Source: Gamsiella multidivaricata (taxonomy: Eukaryota > Mortierellomycota > Mortierellomycetes > Mortierellales > Mortierellaceae). Taken from it: a stretch of DNA of 64,000 nt. This document shows, one piece after another, positions 44,173-56,672 of the stretch (positions within the stretch are counted from its first letter, which is position 1; the number at the start of each line of letters is the position of its first letter). The notes under the pieces are model-generated. The model was given only the letters and a program-made list of their open reading frames with translations, was not told the origin of the DNA and did no database searches. The position numbers and the translations under genes are program-made. The DNA lies in assembly GCF_025024155.1 (NCBI RefSeq), contig NW_026251744.1, positions 62,001 through 126,000 on the forward strand, given 5' to 3'.

Positions 44173-47053
44173 GACGATCAGATCAGGGGGAAGGGGTTTT
44201 GCAATTAAAGAACTAATAGGGACAGACAGATCACTCAGGTGAGATGAAAGAGAAGAAGGACGATCAAGAGGACAGCGAAAAACGAAATGAGTGCGCCGGG
44301 TTGCAGACTGATTGAAGACGGGTGGGATCTGCACAAAAGGGGGATCCCGTCTCCTTCAGAAACGGTATTTGCTCGGAAGTGACTGTTGGCATGCACTAGG
44401 TAACGAAATCGGCTTCGGTGCATCTGGTGTACCGGGCGAAGAAGGTTCGCCACAATTACGCATTGCTGTGCATGACAGCTGGACGCGCCACCTTATCATT
44501 CTTTTTCTGGATCGAAGAACCTCGGCTCGGAGATGTGCAACGCCTTGTGGAGCAAACCTACTAGTGGACAGAGTGTAGAAAGCATAATGCGTCCCTGGCA
44601 TTTATTTTATTTTATTTTTTACTTGACCATGGAATGGTAGTTGAGCCATACGAGAAATACGAGCAGTAAGCACGAGCTGAAATAAAGATTTCTTGAGGCT
44701 GGATATCATCCCTTGGAGCTGTCCAGAGTCTACCTGACGGCGAGCTAGCGAGATCCATTTGTCAGTGTAATCGATGGGTAGGTGGAGCTATGATCTTGCA
44801 TTTAGTGCAAGTTCAGTCCGCTGACTACGTCCTTAACAGATGGGCTTTGCACGCTCTCAGGCCTGCACTAAAATAGACGATTGCAGAACAAAGCGATGTA
44901 GTGCACCTGCCTGCTTTCGTCAACGAAAAAAAAAAACGGTGCAGGAGCAGAGCGTTGTTTTCTGCAGCAGATGACATGCAGCAATTTGTATACAGCTGGG
45001 CAGGGTCGCGACCTTGGCGGTGGTGATAAAAGTGCAGAGAGATATAGTCGAGCGTGGCGTGCATGATCGATGGAGTGAGTATGTTGCAGACCTAGTGCAC
45101 AGCTGCACAACTAATGATGGTACTGCTAGCGGCTTAGTGTTTCCTGACACTTAGCTTCGCTTTGAGCATTTTAATATCAATATTGCACGCAGCATCAGCG
45201 ACGACTTTGATTCAAAAGCAATAGCCAGGCCAGGACCAACACCATGTGGCAGGCAAATATGCAATCCAACACTCTCAAGGAAGGCAAAAGTACATATTTG
45301 CAGGTCGAGATATCAAGACCCTACCTGGTACCTAACGAGGCAATGCGGTTACAACCATCGACACAAAACGAACTGGTTCAAAGTACGACTTGCAGAACGG
45401 ATCAAAGTCAAGGAAATCATAGCTGTGAGTTTAACCCAAAGGAGAGGCCTGCTCAGCGCGCGAATTGGTTGCATACCGATGCATCGTGAGCTCCTCTGCA
45501 CACGCGTCGACATGTTGGACAGGAAATTATATTTGAAGACAAAACAGACTACGCCCAAAAGAGTACCGCACACGTTGCAGAGTGCTCTGGTTCAGAGTGA
45601 ATGCAGAAAGCAGCATGAGTGATACACCTGGTCTGTCCTTGTTCCTCATGAGCCCTGCTTTTCCCACCCTTGTTTCTTTGTCATCTTTGTAAAGTAAAGC
45701 AAAGTAAAGCAAAGTAAAGCAAAGTAGAGCAAAGTAAATAGGGTAAGACCCCCCGAAGGAGGCCAAAAAACCCCCAAGGCCAAGAACCCCCAGCTATTTA
45801 GCCAGTGGTCAAGCACCTCAAGGGATGCTACGCGCCATGCTGAGCAAGCACGAAGACTTCGAGGGGAAAAAAGAAAGAGAGGTGGATTGGTCTTTTTATA
45901 CTACACAGGAGGTAGTCACTTAGTGCAACAACTGATCACTGATCTGATCGTTGGACCGCACTGGCCGGTTGACAATTGTGGGACCCTCGATCCAAAAACG
46001 CAGCAGTCAATTTGCATGCCCGGAATAGCGCATGACTTCTGTTCATCAGCGCTGTAGAGAGTGAGCTTCAGGCGAGTTTTAACAGCGGTCAAGGAAGGAT
46101 CCCTCCAGGCACACACGCATATACGCACACAACACACACACACACACACACAATCAAACAACGCTGCAGACATCCTGCTTCCTTCATTGCCCCCACTGCT
46201 CCACTGCTTTGGATCTGCAAGAGTCGGTTTGCTAATCAACACAGTCCACCGCATCGAACTGGAGTATGAACCTTGACCACTCTGATATCTCATAGTGCCT
46301 GAGCCCACTCTTTTGATTTGTTTACCTCGCACATTGTTTTGCTCCCTGCTTCGCTTATCAGTGTCCCCTGATCCACCTAAGAGCTGCAGTAGCCATACAG
46401 CTGCAGCGGACCAGCACAGAGGCCAGCAGAGTTTCAGAAAGATATGTCTCCAGGGCCCAGTCTTTGCTATTCTCTCTTGTGGATAAGAAGTGCCTGTGTG
46501 TGGCTTCTGGCTTTCTAACTGGCTCCCTGTGCTTGCTTTTGTACAAACTGCTTTTCATGTAGTCTCTGCTCCCGTCTGATTTGAGCGAGACGCAGCAGCA
46601 ACCATGCGCCGTCCGCTCAGAGCGAGAGCCTCAGTCCAGTCGATCCCAGCCTAGCACGCTGCCCAGTGTGTCAAGCCTTTCGTGCCTTGTCGATCCCCGC
46701 CGAATCCATCAAATTACTTGACACATCAAGTCTGAAAATGAAGATATGAAAAACCTCCCTCGTCACCAATGATTGCCCCTATCCCATCAAAGAAATATCT
46801 TCTCGCTCGAGTGCCTTTGCGCGCTTTGTCACCTTTCGCAGGAGCCGTCTTACGGTCCAGTAGCCTCGGGGCTGAAGGGCTGGCGGACTCGAGGTGAATC
46901 ACGGCCACCAAAGCACTCTGGCGCTTTGAGTTCTGAATCAAAAAATAAGAAGCACAGCGTGCGTCCAAAAAATAGTCTCTGTGATTGTTGTACTCTAGGG
47001 TTCTTCAAACTATTGAACCCAATTCATCCTATAGCTAATCCTCAGAGCGTGGA
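44173..47053. other. 2.9-kb gap with no recognised gene
   Basis: Neither strand shows an open frame of recognised content or an exon chain. It contains a 10-bp tandem repeat (45691-45740), a CA repeat (about 46132-46152), and a C-run region (45748-45790). It may hold regulatory sequence of COX11 (upstream side) and of the homeobox gene (downstream side), or a noncoding transcript. Confidence 0.45.
45691..45740. repeat. Five tandem 10-bp AAAGTAAAGC repeats
   Basis: Three exact AAAGTAAAGC units, one AAAGTAGAGC and one AAAGTAAATA, directly followed by a C-rich segment. No coding function is apparent. Confidence 0.9.
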
Positions 47054-49147
47054 TCACAGATAGTCCCATCCCATTGACGAAGAGCACTGCTCAAACCCAA
47101 ACCCAGATGTCGCCGGACTGAACTCCTCCTCAGTCTCCCTATCAGCTACTCCACCGATCTCTCCTATATCGAACTCCTGCTCGTTCCCTTGCAGCTCAAT
47201 TTCATCCTCCCCACGCTCCTCGCGTTTAAGTTTCGCTCTCCGGTTCTGGAACCAGACCTGGATCGTCTTCTTGTCCAAACTCAAATGCCTTGCAAACACC
47301 TCGCGTTCCTGCGCTGTGGGCCGTTCATTGTTCCCAAACTGGCGAAGTAGATACTCGCTCTCCTCAGTAGTAAGTCTTCGCCGACGCTTAAGAGGACAGA
47401 TCGGAGGTGGAGAAGCCGCGTGTCTGCCGATAGACCTTGGTCTTCGCATCGCAGGATGATAGCCGAAATATTGAAGCGTGCCGTTGTGCTGATGCTGAAA
47501 ACTGTATGCAGACTGTTGGGTCTGTGATAGCTGATGCTGGAGGTACTGAGGGTAATTCCGTTGGATGTAATGTGAGGAGTGTGGGACTTGTAAATCTGCA
47601 TAAAGCTGCACCTGAGGGACATGAACCCACGGCGCCAGATGGTGCATTGGGTCATCAACCAGGTGAATCGGTGGCGGGTGCCGTATCGGCTGAACTGGTG
47701 GGTGCAGCATTGGAAGGTCTTTATCCTGGATCCAAGGTATAGGTGAGTCATACAAAGGAGCTGAGGATGGACCAGGCAACATGTTTTCTATACTAAATCC
47801 ATTACAGATGTGCAGATGGCGATCGTCGACCAGTTGCCAGTTTTGTAGGATATCATCATTGCTGATGGCAGGCACGGACGAAAGGCCTGTTGCCCATGTC
47901 GCTACAGTCTCTATATGTCTCCTGGGAGGGTCAGAACGGTTAATCGAAGGACTTTCGGCAAGGCCTGAAGCATTGATTCCCTTCTGCATCCTCTGGTTAA
48001 CTTCACGCTGTGAGGTATCCTCGGCCTCATCTTGTCCAAAGTCGAAAAAATCACCAGGAAGGACGAGAGTACCCTGCAGGGCGCCCGACGAGAAGTTTAG
48101 ATCAGGCCGAGTCGGCTGATGAGAGATCTCGGGCGAGACTTGGTGGGAAAGAACATCTGCGGACGCGACATCATTCGACCAAGAGCAGGACGATAGGATC
48201 GACTCGAGTGATGACATGAAAGACATCTGCGAGGGTGATCGCGAGGAGAATGATCGGTGTTGCTCCGGCGTGGCACTGCATGGGTGGATGGATTCCCTGG
48301 TTTCTTCCGTTTGTGCGGCAGAACCGAATATGAGCGTTGCCGGTGACGAATCCTCAAGCAGTGATGATGATATCTGGCTGTTGGTATTAGAGTGCATGTA
48401 GGATGGGTCGATGGAGTTGCCCGAAATCAATGCAGTTGTGTGGCCATGGAACCCTGGGTGCTGTTGAGGCCACGTAAGATTGAAGACCCGGCACCAATCG
48501 TCCTCGTCAACATGGGTTTCTGATCTAACGTCGCGTCAATATCCATCAGTAAATGTGAAAGCACGACGTGTCAACGTAGGTCCACCACGAAAGGTCCATC
48601 TTATTTCTACGGTTAAGGACCGTCGATATGCGATGCAAGGATAAAAATCATGACAGGAGCAAACTGCCGGATCTATGAATGATCGATGTTTGTTCGAGAA
48701 TCCTGAGCGCGTCAAGGTACGATGGAGTGGAGTTGATATATTGATTTGCTCCATCTCTTGATCCCCTCTCCATCACCATGGATTCACTCCACTCTCCACG
48801 GGCAACGTCTTTGATGACATAGAAAAATTTCTGATCAACATGCTGCCAGCCTACCTTGAGACTGAGAACCCATCCGATATGAATGTCTCATCGGGCTCAG
48901 TAATCCCTGCATCCAAAGCCAGTAATGCGCTCTCGAGCAGCTGCCCACCAGTGCTGGCAACGACAGCAGCTGAAGTTGGAAATCCTTCTTCGCGTTCATT
49001 CCAGTCGTTCGCGGCAAATCGATCCGCTGCCTCATAACTAGTCGTGTCGAGGAAGCTGAAGTCCGCCCATAGGAAGTCCATATCCGACTTGATCGACTTC
49101 TGAGAAGCAGAATGTTCGGACGTTGGGGAGTTGATATGATCTGCCAT
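47054..49147 (-). CDS. Homeobox transcription factor
   Basis: Two exons, 48855-49147 and 47054-48524 (phase 2 junction SR/SETHVDED), give 587 residues. The homeodomain lies near the C-terminus (about residues 474-533): KRRRRLTTEESEYLLRQFG, a helix-turn with LSLDKKTIQVWFQNRRAKLKR. The WFQNRRAK recognition helix is intact, and the spacing is the normal 60 residues with no TALE-type extra loop, so it is a typical-class homeodomain. The rest is Ser/Pro/Gln/His-rich and low in predicted structure, with a short acidic block after the homeodomain (EERGEDEIELQGNEQEF). The start MADHINSPTSEHSASQ at 49147 is the first ATG in the frame that gives a sensible N-terminus. The target genes are unknown. Confidence 0.88.
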
Positions 49148-49659
49148 ATAGGTAGTACAAGAAGTATTGTAGAGGGAAGGGAGGAATGTTGGGCGTGGAT
49201 CGGCTACAGAACCCCGCATGCCGACGGTTCAATCACTGAGAATATGTTATAGAAGTAACTCAGAATTCGAACAGCTCCTCTCTATATTACGCGCAGTTGA
49301 GAAGGCCTACAGAAGGAGAGCACGGAGAAGATCGGTCGTGTAGATAAGCAGTAGTGTTGCTTGGGACATGAACTTTGAGATGCGAAGAAAGTGACAGGAA
49401 GGCAGTGGAAAAGAGCACGAGCAATGCGCGTGTGCGAAGGAGAAAAAATATAAAATATAAAGACCGTACGTAGAGAAGTTTAGGGCATGGCTATTTGTGA
49501 TAACTTAACTAGGAAGTACTATTGTCAGAGCGAGTCCTTGTCTCCAGAATCAGGCCCCTTGCGGCACAGCATCAGATCATATGCGTGTCTTGCTGTGGAT
49601 GGGACCTTAAACTGGATCTGAACATTGTCATATACCCTACAGGTCCTCTTTTTCCTCTT
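49148..49659. promoter_or_regulatory. Homeobox gene promoter and Sel1 gene 3' flank
   Basis: 512 bases without a gene; a TAAAATATAAAGA block lies at about 49450-49462, roughly 300 bases upstream of the homeobox start on its own strand side. Confidence 0.35.
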
Positions 49660-51294
49660 CTACGTGGCAACAGCGACCGCCCTTTCCAAATCCTTTAGCC
49701 GCCTTTCTGCCGAGTCCACGCCCTTGGCGCATGCTAGATGGTACCACTGCTTCGCCTCCTTCAGATTTCTCTCCACGCCCAATCCGTACTCTAAAAAGAA
49801 CCCCGTAATATACTCCGCCTTGGGAACACCCCTCTGAGCTGCAGTCTTGACGAACCTGAACGCTTCCTCGTCGCTCTGCTCCACTGCATGACCTGCGCTA
49901 CCATCCAGATAAAACCCCGCCAACGCCAGCAATGCCTCGACATGCCCATTTTCGGCGCCTTGACTATACCAATGCACTGCCTGGACGGGGTCCTGAGGAC
50001 AACCCAGTATCCCAAACTCATAGCACGCTCCCAGCTTGTACTGTGCGGGCGCATAGTTTGCTTGGGCCGCGGCTGCGTACAGCTCGAATGCCGCATCTTC
50101 ATCTGGGACGAGTCCGTACTCTCGAAATTCGTGAAATTGTGCAAGCTGATGCACCAAATACGGGTTGTTTTGATTCTCGGCTAGCAACGCGTCCTTGAGA
50201 TGGGCATAATCGACATCCAAACCAACATGGCCCACCAACAGCCGTAGTAGAGCCCGATCGTTGCCCTGAGCGGCCGCCTTGATATACCACTGCTTGGCAA
50301 CTTGTAAATCTTGCGGCACTCCGATCCCGACCTCATGATAATGACCCAGCGTATATTCTGCCTTGGACCAGCCCCTCCGTGCTGACTTCGAGGCCCATTC
50401 GTAGGCCAGAGGCTCAGATTGAACCAGTCCCTGAGGATGTCCTGTCAGATACCATCCTGAAACCGCGAGCTCTGCATCCGCATGCCCCTGCATCGCCGCT
50501 CGCTTGTACCACGCAAATGAGTGTGAGGGGTCCGTAGGAAAATGCATCAGGCCGAGCTCGTAGCAGATGCCAAGTTTAAACTGCGCAGGTGCATATCCCA
50601 ACTCGCCTGATCGTAAAAATAAGTCCTTGCCATAGAGTTGCAATTCTATACGTGGGCTAGTTTCAAGTTGAAGAGCGAGGTGATAAAAATGCTCCGGTCC
50701 TGCCATGAACATTAACCGGTTATTGGGGTCCTCTGACCGAGGATCGTAAAAATATCGAAGGTCCAGCTCCTCAATACCGGAGTCGTCACTCAAGTCTTTG
50801 CCTGGTTGACTTGATCCACCTTCCTGCTGCTCTTTTGAAACTTGTTTCCTGCTGAACTTCTCGATTATATGGGGTCGTTTGGAGGCAATTTTGCGCGAGA
50901 ATTCCTTGAAGCGTCCGCACTTTTTAACGGCACGTTGTAGCCACTGATCTTTTAGTCGCCCTGGTTTGACCTGTGAAGATACGTCTTGAACTATTCCTGA
51001 GGGTGGTATATCTGTGCTGCGTCTGCGAGATGGTGGTTGGCCCGTGCGTGCGGTGTGATGTGCCTGAGAAGTCTCTGATGGTGGATGGGGTGAAGGTGAG
51101 CGCCGAGGACGACGATGGATCGCAGCATCTTCTGCTGCTGGAAACTGTATTGTGCCGTCGTCCACTTCTGCATGTGCGATCGGATCGCTGTTGGCTGGAT
51201 GGGTTGTGGAGGCTGCTGTAGCTGAAGTAGATTTGTGGCGGCGGCAGCTCAGTTTTTGACGTAGCTGATGGCGGAAGCGATTCGCGAACGACAT
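49660..51294 (-). CDS. Sel1-repeat (TPR-like) protein
   Basis: A single exon encodes 544 residues. The N-terminal 170 residues are basic and low complexity (MSFANRFRHQLRQKLSCRRHK, later a Lys/Arg-rich segment). From about residue 215 it has Sel1-type repeats with consensus G-x-A-x-A-x-x-x-L-G-x-x-Y-x-x-G: GYAPAQFKLGICYELGL, GHADAELAVSGWYLTGH, GWSKAEYTLGHYHEVGI, NYAPAQYKLGACYEFGI, GHVEALLALAGFYLDGS and GVPKAEYITGFFLEYGL. Each is followed by an A-x-x-W-Y-x-x-A-A helix. Sel1 proteins are adaptors; fungal examples include chitin-synthase activators (SKT5/CHS4) and HRD3. No membrane segment or prenylation motif is visible, so neither role can be assigned. The start at 51294 is the first ATG in frame. 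Confidence 0.85.
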   Translation of the reverse strand: MSFANRFRHQLRQKLSCRRHKSTSATAASTTHPANSDPIAHAEVDDGTIQFPAAEDAAIHRRPRRSPSPHPPSETSQAHHTARTGQPPSRRRSTDIPPSGIVQDVSSQVKPGRLKDQWLQRAVKKCGRFKEFSRKIASKRPHIIEKFSRKQVSKEQQEGGSSQPGKDLSDDSGIEELDLRYFYDPRSEDPNNRLMFMAGPEHFYHLALQLETSPRIELQLYGKDLFLRSGELGYAPAQFKLGICYELGLMHFPTDPSHSFAWYKRAAMQGHADAELAVSGWYLTGHPQGLVQSEPLAYEWASKSARRGWSKAEYTLGHYHEVGIGVPQDLQVAKQWYIKAAAQGNDRALLRLLVGHVGLDVDYAHLKDALLAENQNNPYLVHQLAQFHEFREYGLVPDEDAAFELYAAAAQANYAPAQYKLGACYEFGILGCPQDPVQAVHWYSQGAENGHVEALLALAGFYLDGSAGHAVEQSDEEAFRFVKTAAQRGVPKAEYITGFFLEYGLGVERNLKEAKQWYHLACAKGVDSAERRLKDLERAVAVAT

Positions 51295-52497
51295 ATGAAC
51301 GACAAGGACCAAGACAACGTAGCGACAGGGGAAGAAGACAAGAGGAAAGCAGAAGTCGAGTTATGGAATATGGATATGTGAGCTAGCAGCAAGGGAACCG
51401 GGCATGGATCCATAGACAAACTAGGGCGAAGCAAAAGGAGTAGAATAAAATATTTAAGAAAAACGAGGGCGAGAGGACCAAGGGGGATCGGTATTTGTTC
51501 GGGCGATCAAAGTGATCCACCTAGAGTCGTCCACGATACTTGGCCGTCATTATCCATTCCAGGAGAGCGAGCTAGCGCCGTTATTAATCCCAGACTCTGT
51601 TACACGCTCATCGTCGCTGTTCGACTTCCTTCAGCTCCGCATCTATCAGTCTGAGCATGCCGTTCTAGCACGTCAGAAAGAGGCAAGCAAGGGGCGGTGA
51701 AAAACTGTTGACCATCAACGTCCTCATTATATCCTTGAATTGTGAACCCCCTCATCCCGCGTATTTTTTTTTGCGCGACTCCTTAATAATTCATTTATGG
51801 ATAGAGGATAAAGAGCCTGGCATCTCGCGGCGATCGCGTCAGAGTCCGAATGCCTCTGCTAGTCCCAGACCCGACCTGCTCGACCGTCGATTATATCTCT
51901 CCCGTTTTTGTCGGCTATTGGCCCGTCTTCAAGAAATACGTGAATAGCGGACTTGACAAGAAAAACTGTGAAGCCGCATCGAACGCCTCCGATTTTTTTT
52001 TTTTTTTTTTTTTTAGCTGGGAGGCGCGGTCTCTGGCCTCTTCTTTTCTACTTGGGGTGAAGAGGCTGGATGCGCTAGCCTCATTCAGGCCTAGATTAGG
52101 AGGGAGCATGAGAGAAGTCTCATTGACATGGGATAAGCGGAAGAGTTTGTTCATGTCGTCCTTGAACGGTTCAGGGGGAGTGTGGTGCGCTTTAAAACCT
52201 TGCACTTTCATGCATCCGGAGTGTGCTTTTTAAGGAACATAAGAAGGGGAGGGATGGTTGTATTGCCTGTGTGATGCTATTCTGTGCTGCATTCGCCGAT
52301 TTTCTTTTGGGTTCGATGACGGCGCCTTTTTTTTTTATTCGCTCATCCAGGATATGTACAAGTACTGACAGCTGTGGGCCATTGCTCCGCCAGACAAGAA
52401 GGGTCAGTAAGATATGGTGAGACTAACATACAACTACGGGTGTAGTAAAACAAACCAGGGACTCTCTGCGGAGACAAGCACGCTTCCTTTTCTTTGT
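51295..52497. other. Intergenic between Sel1 gene and SKP1
   Basis: No gene in 1.2 kb. It includes a poly-T run of about 22 bases (51993-52014). The 52320-52340 stretch is another T run. The region upstream of 51294 should carry the Sel1-gene promoter. Confidence 0.4.
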
Positions 52498-52977
52498 TTA
52501 GCGATCCTCAGCCCACTCGTTCTCCTTCTTAATCTGGGCTTCCTCTTCGGGCGTAAAGTCGTTCACAATATTGAAGGTCTTTCGGATCTCCTCGGGGGTC
52601 TTGCCCTTGATGATGTTCGCCACGGTCTTGCATCCAACATCCAGCAGTGGCTTGATATCCAGGTAGTTGGCCGCGAGGATGATCTCGAACAGCATCTCCT
52701 GGTCGACCTGTATGAACTTCATGTCCCATTCCTCGATATCATTGGATCGCTTGCGAGGGTCGTCCGACTCGTCTGGGACCTGTTCAGGGTCGTTCCTATG
52801 GTGCTCGCAGTATTCGATCACCTTGGCTAAGACGGCGGCTGAGACATTAGGCAAGGGGATGGGCGCCTCCGACTCGCCGACGTCCTCGATCATGTTCTTG
52901 ATAAGCACCGACCGTTGTGCCACCTCTTTGTCGACTTTGAACTCTTGCATCTCGGACGATTGGAGAGTAATAGACAT
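52498..52977 (-). CDS. SKP1: SCF ubiquitin ligase subunit SKP1
   Basis: A single exon encodes 159 residues. SKP1 links F-box proteins to cullin-1 in SCF ligases. It begins with the BTB/POZ-like fold ([34 protein letters not shown]) and ends in the F-box binding helices ([49 protein letters not shown]), the highly conserved C-terminus. The central [22 protein letters not shown] is the linker. The ATG at 52977 is fixed by homology; an open frame upstream is leader, which is rich in C/T on the coding strand (53070-53100). The window also contains an F-box protein (22540-24947). Confidence 0.97.
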   Translation of the reverse strand: MSITLQSSEMQEFKVDKEVAQRSVLIKNMIEDVGESEAPIPLPNVSAAVLAKVIEYCEHHRNDPEQVPDESDDPRKRSNDIEEWDMKFIQVDQEMLFEIILAANYLDIKPLLDVGCKTVANIIKGKTPEEIRKTFNIVNDFTPEEEAQIKKENEWAEDR

Positions 52978-53409
52978 GGCTGAATGAGTTTGTGTTCTGA
53001 GGTTGAGGTTGAGGTCGTGAATGAAGGAAAGTGAATGGAGGTTGAAATTGTGGAGAGTAGGGTTGAGAAAAAAACGAGAAAAAGAGAGAGAGAGAAAGAG
53101 AAGCGAACGACCACAACAGGGGGTATTTAAGCCTGTGCAGGAAAGGCGTTTTGCCACCGGTGGCAAAGGACACCTTCGGCCCCAGTTGACCCTGCGGTGT
53201 AGTTTAAGGTTCGCATCAACATTTGGATGCTGCGCCCGCCCGTCTGCTTCAAAGACATCCTCTAACCTTTGGCGAGGGGAGGGGCCCGCCTCTTCTTCGC
53301 CAGACTATGTCGGTATATTTAGAAGGTGGCTGCGGAAAAATAAAATAAAAAAAGGACACGCAGGAATATCTTCTGCTTCCATGTCTCCCCATCTTTATTT
53401 CAAAGGTGT
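52978..53409. promoter_or_regulatory. SKP1 promoter and pyrimidine-rich leader
   Basis: A long CT-rich tract (coding strand, 53077-53105) lies 100-130 bases upstream of the SKP1 start; a TGCCACCGGTGGCA palindrome lies at 53151-53164. XPB's 3' end adjoins 53409. Confidence 0.45.
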
Positions 53410-56400
53410 TCACTTCTTGTTGTAGTATTTCTTAAACAGCACATGATGCTCACTCTTGTTCTTGTCCTTGTCCTTCAGGTTGATCGCCTTGTTATACTCG
53501 ATGTATGCCATTTGGTCGCCACCGCTCAAACTCTTGAGGCCACCGACCGTGCGCTTTGCCCCATTCGATCCTCCAGCGACCGAGGTGCCCATATGGCTCA
53601 GTACTGATCCGCCTCCAGCTCCACTGCGGCGACTCGTGTTGCCAGTGAGGTCGTCCGCATCCGGCTCGACATCGTCGTTCAGGTCTGCTTCGCTCTCTTG
53701 CGCCAACAGGACCGACTGCAGCAGACTGAGCTGTTCTGCCTGCGACGAATACACCAGGTCCTGTTCTTGATCCATGCCATCCAGGTTCGTAATTACCTTG
53801 AACGCATATCCCTGGTCAATCAAGAACTGCTGTCGCTTGGTCGAGTAGTACATCTCCTGCGTGTCCTTCGACACCAGCGAATAGAAGAACGCATTGAATC
53901 CCTCGTCGTTCCTGCGCTTGGCTCTCAAAATACGACCCAGACGTTGCGCCTCCTGACGACGCGAACCATAATGGGATGACACCTGAATCAGACACGTTGC
54001 CTCTGGCAAATCAATTGATGTGTCTCCGACCTTGGACAAGAAGATGGTGTTAATCTGAGGGTTGTACTGGAAGTTTTGCAAGATACGGACACGCTCCTGC
54101 TGACTCGTCTCTCCGTAGATGAAGGGCTTTTCCAGCTTCTTAGCATACGCCACAAGCGCATACACGTTGTCGGAGAACACAATAATCTTGTCACCACGCT
54201 CCTCATGGTATCGGATCAAATACTGGCATGCCTGGAACTTATTCGGATTCATAACGTAGAGCAGCGTCCGCTTCCTAGATGACTCGCGCAAATACTCTCT
54301 GTAGAACGCCGGTGTCATCGGGCACCAGACCTCGGCGCACTGGACGTTGGCGATGTGTCCTCTTGATGCGAGATCCATCCAGTTGGCTTCGTACAGCTTC
54401 GGCCCGATCAGGAAATTAAGGTCGTCAATCTTCTCATCCTCTCGCACCAGTGTTGCAGTCAATCCCAGTTTGGCATGTGCTGCGATTGTCGTCAGAACTT
54501 TGCGGAACATGTTGGCCGGAACGACGTGTACCTCATCCAGTAGCAAAAATCCCCATTCTCGGCTCTTCAAAAAGTTCATCATCTTTTGCGAATCATGAGA
54601 ACGGTTGCGAGTGTTGGCCACCATGCTGTAGGTTGAAATAACGATTCCTGCTGCGCCCAAGAACTTCTCCTTCTGGTCCGACGTGAACATGGCAATTTGG
54701 TGGGGTTTGATGTTGGACCAGAGCAAGAACTGTTGCTTCCATTGTAGCACTGATACAGACGAGGTACAGAGAACAAGTGTGCTCTTCTTGACTGTGCACG
54801 CTGCTGTAATTCCAACGAGGGTCTTTCCTGCTCCACAGGGCAACACAATAATACCGGATCGGGCACGACCGTTTCCAAACATTTTGCTCAGCGACTTCTC
54901 TTGATACTATCGTAGTACAAAAAAGGGAATAATGCATTAGACTCCACGCTAAGAATTCGATCGAGTCTGCGCTTCCGAGATATTTGACACTTTCCGCTTA
55001 CAGGGCGAATGACTGTAATGGGCTTGAGATCGATCTCCAGGTCAGGGTTCAAAGTATCATTCCTGAAATCGTACTCCTCTAGCATTGGGTAATCCAGCTC
55101 GTTACATCTCTTCTTCACCGTCTAGAATTATTAAAGATATCTTATTAGAACATGTTATATCAAACACATCGCGCAGAAAAGGACCAACAGGCACTCAAGC
55201 GAGCAACATGCCTCGACAGATGAAGAGCTGATCTCGAAAGAATGCACATCATCGTTCTCAACATCGTCATCATCCTTGTCCAGTCCTACGACTGCAAAGA
55301 TTTCCTCATCTCCTTGTGGTGGTGGCGCCGCGGCCGCAGCTGCTACAGTTGTTGAAGCCTGTTTGTTGGGATCGGCCACATCCTTCTTGATTCCAGGAAT
55401 CGAAAGATCCTTGGCATTTGGCGCCTTTCCTGTGATCAAAGCACCGCTACTGTTGGGATCTTCGTCGCCGATGAGCCGTGATTCCTTGATGACTGGATCG
55501 CGCAATAGAGTTTGTAGCATTTCTGGATGTGAAGACTCCACAAAGTATCGGTTATGTTTCAGAACCAGCTTCACTTTTCCGTATGACAGTGTGCAATCCC
55601 GGATGAGACCCAAGATACTATCTGGCACAGGGACCTTTGAAAGGCGACTCAGCACCTCGATGATATCCTCCGTTTCCAGACCGACTGAGACAGCGGCGTA
55701 TAGTGAATATGGCGTCAATTTGTACTCGTGGATATGTGAAGGTCTAATTGTAACATACAATGAGCGTGCATGTAAGTGGATATGATATGCTTCTCCGTTG
55801 CTCGTTTCCCATAAATGAATAGCATCTTACCTGCTGACTGGCTCTGCGATAGTAATCAAGAAATCGATGGCCTTTTCGGCGATTGGAGAGAACCCTTCTA
55901 AGATGATATGCCCATCTTCTGTGATCCACAGCGGCCGGGATTCGTGATCCTGCTTAAGAGGAAGCCATGTATAGTCGTGGTCGCCAAAGATGTATGACAC
56001 GCTGTCTCTCTGAAAGTTGTGCGACTGAGCAGTTGCATCCATCGTGGCGTGTTTTGGCCCTAATTGACAGTCCAAGCAGGAAAAAAAAAAAAGTCATAAG
56101 GGAGACTTATTCTTAAAAGGCCCAATGTGATATCGGGTCATGATAATGGATGTATGACATACCAACAAGTTTGTCGGAAAAGTCTTCATCGATATCTTGA
56201 TCTTCGGAAGGACCAATGTCATGGATGGGCCCGTCGTCCCGACGACGTCTGTTCAAGCTATCTTGGCCAGCGTCTACAGGGATGGCAACAAATACCTGCT
56301 ATCAGTAGTTGCCCTTACTTCACAAATCACCGCCCACTTTAGCATGCTGTGCACATGAACCAACGAATCCCCTGTGCACGCATCAAACTGCGATGCAACA

Positions 56401-56431
56401 TACCGTCCGACAGTCCACGTTTGACGCCCAT
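53410..56431 (-). CDS. SSL2: TFIIH DNA helicase XPB/SSL2 (ERCC3)
   Basis: Six exons (56404-56431, 56163-56273, 55831-56059, 55212-55743, 55002-55121, 53410-54906) give 838 residues, the usual length. XPB is the TFIIH translocase used for promoter opening and nucleotide-excision repair. Visible: N-terminal MGVKRGLSD, a domain before the helicase ([38 protein letters not shown]), Walker [16 protein letters not shown] box ([15 protein letters not shown]), the RED motif in [16 protein letters not shown], and motif [18 protein letters not shown], followed by an acidic, Gly/Ser-rich tail. The exon ending SSSVE (55212) is joined to TVKKRC through a GC donor (see finding). The ATG at 56431 yields a nine-codon first exon in phase with the rest. 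Confidence 0.95.
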
Positions 56432-56672
56432 GATTCTGATTTTTGATGAGAATAAACGTGAGCTGTAGATGCGGTTGCCTTTTGCGTATTCAACTCCAAC
56501 AGCGATGTCTTTAAGGTCTGCGCAATGAAGGAGGAGGAATGCATCTCTTCACTGTCGAGTCGCAGCTTCAATTTATACACCTCTGGCTTAAGGGCCACGA
56601 GAGAGAGAGAAAGTGCTTCGCAAGTGTGCAATCGTTTATTTAGAGTTTGGACTGCGAACAACAACTGCGGGC

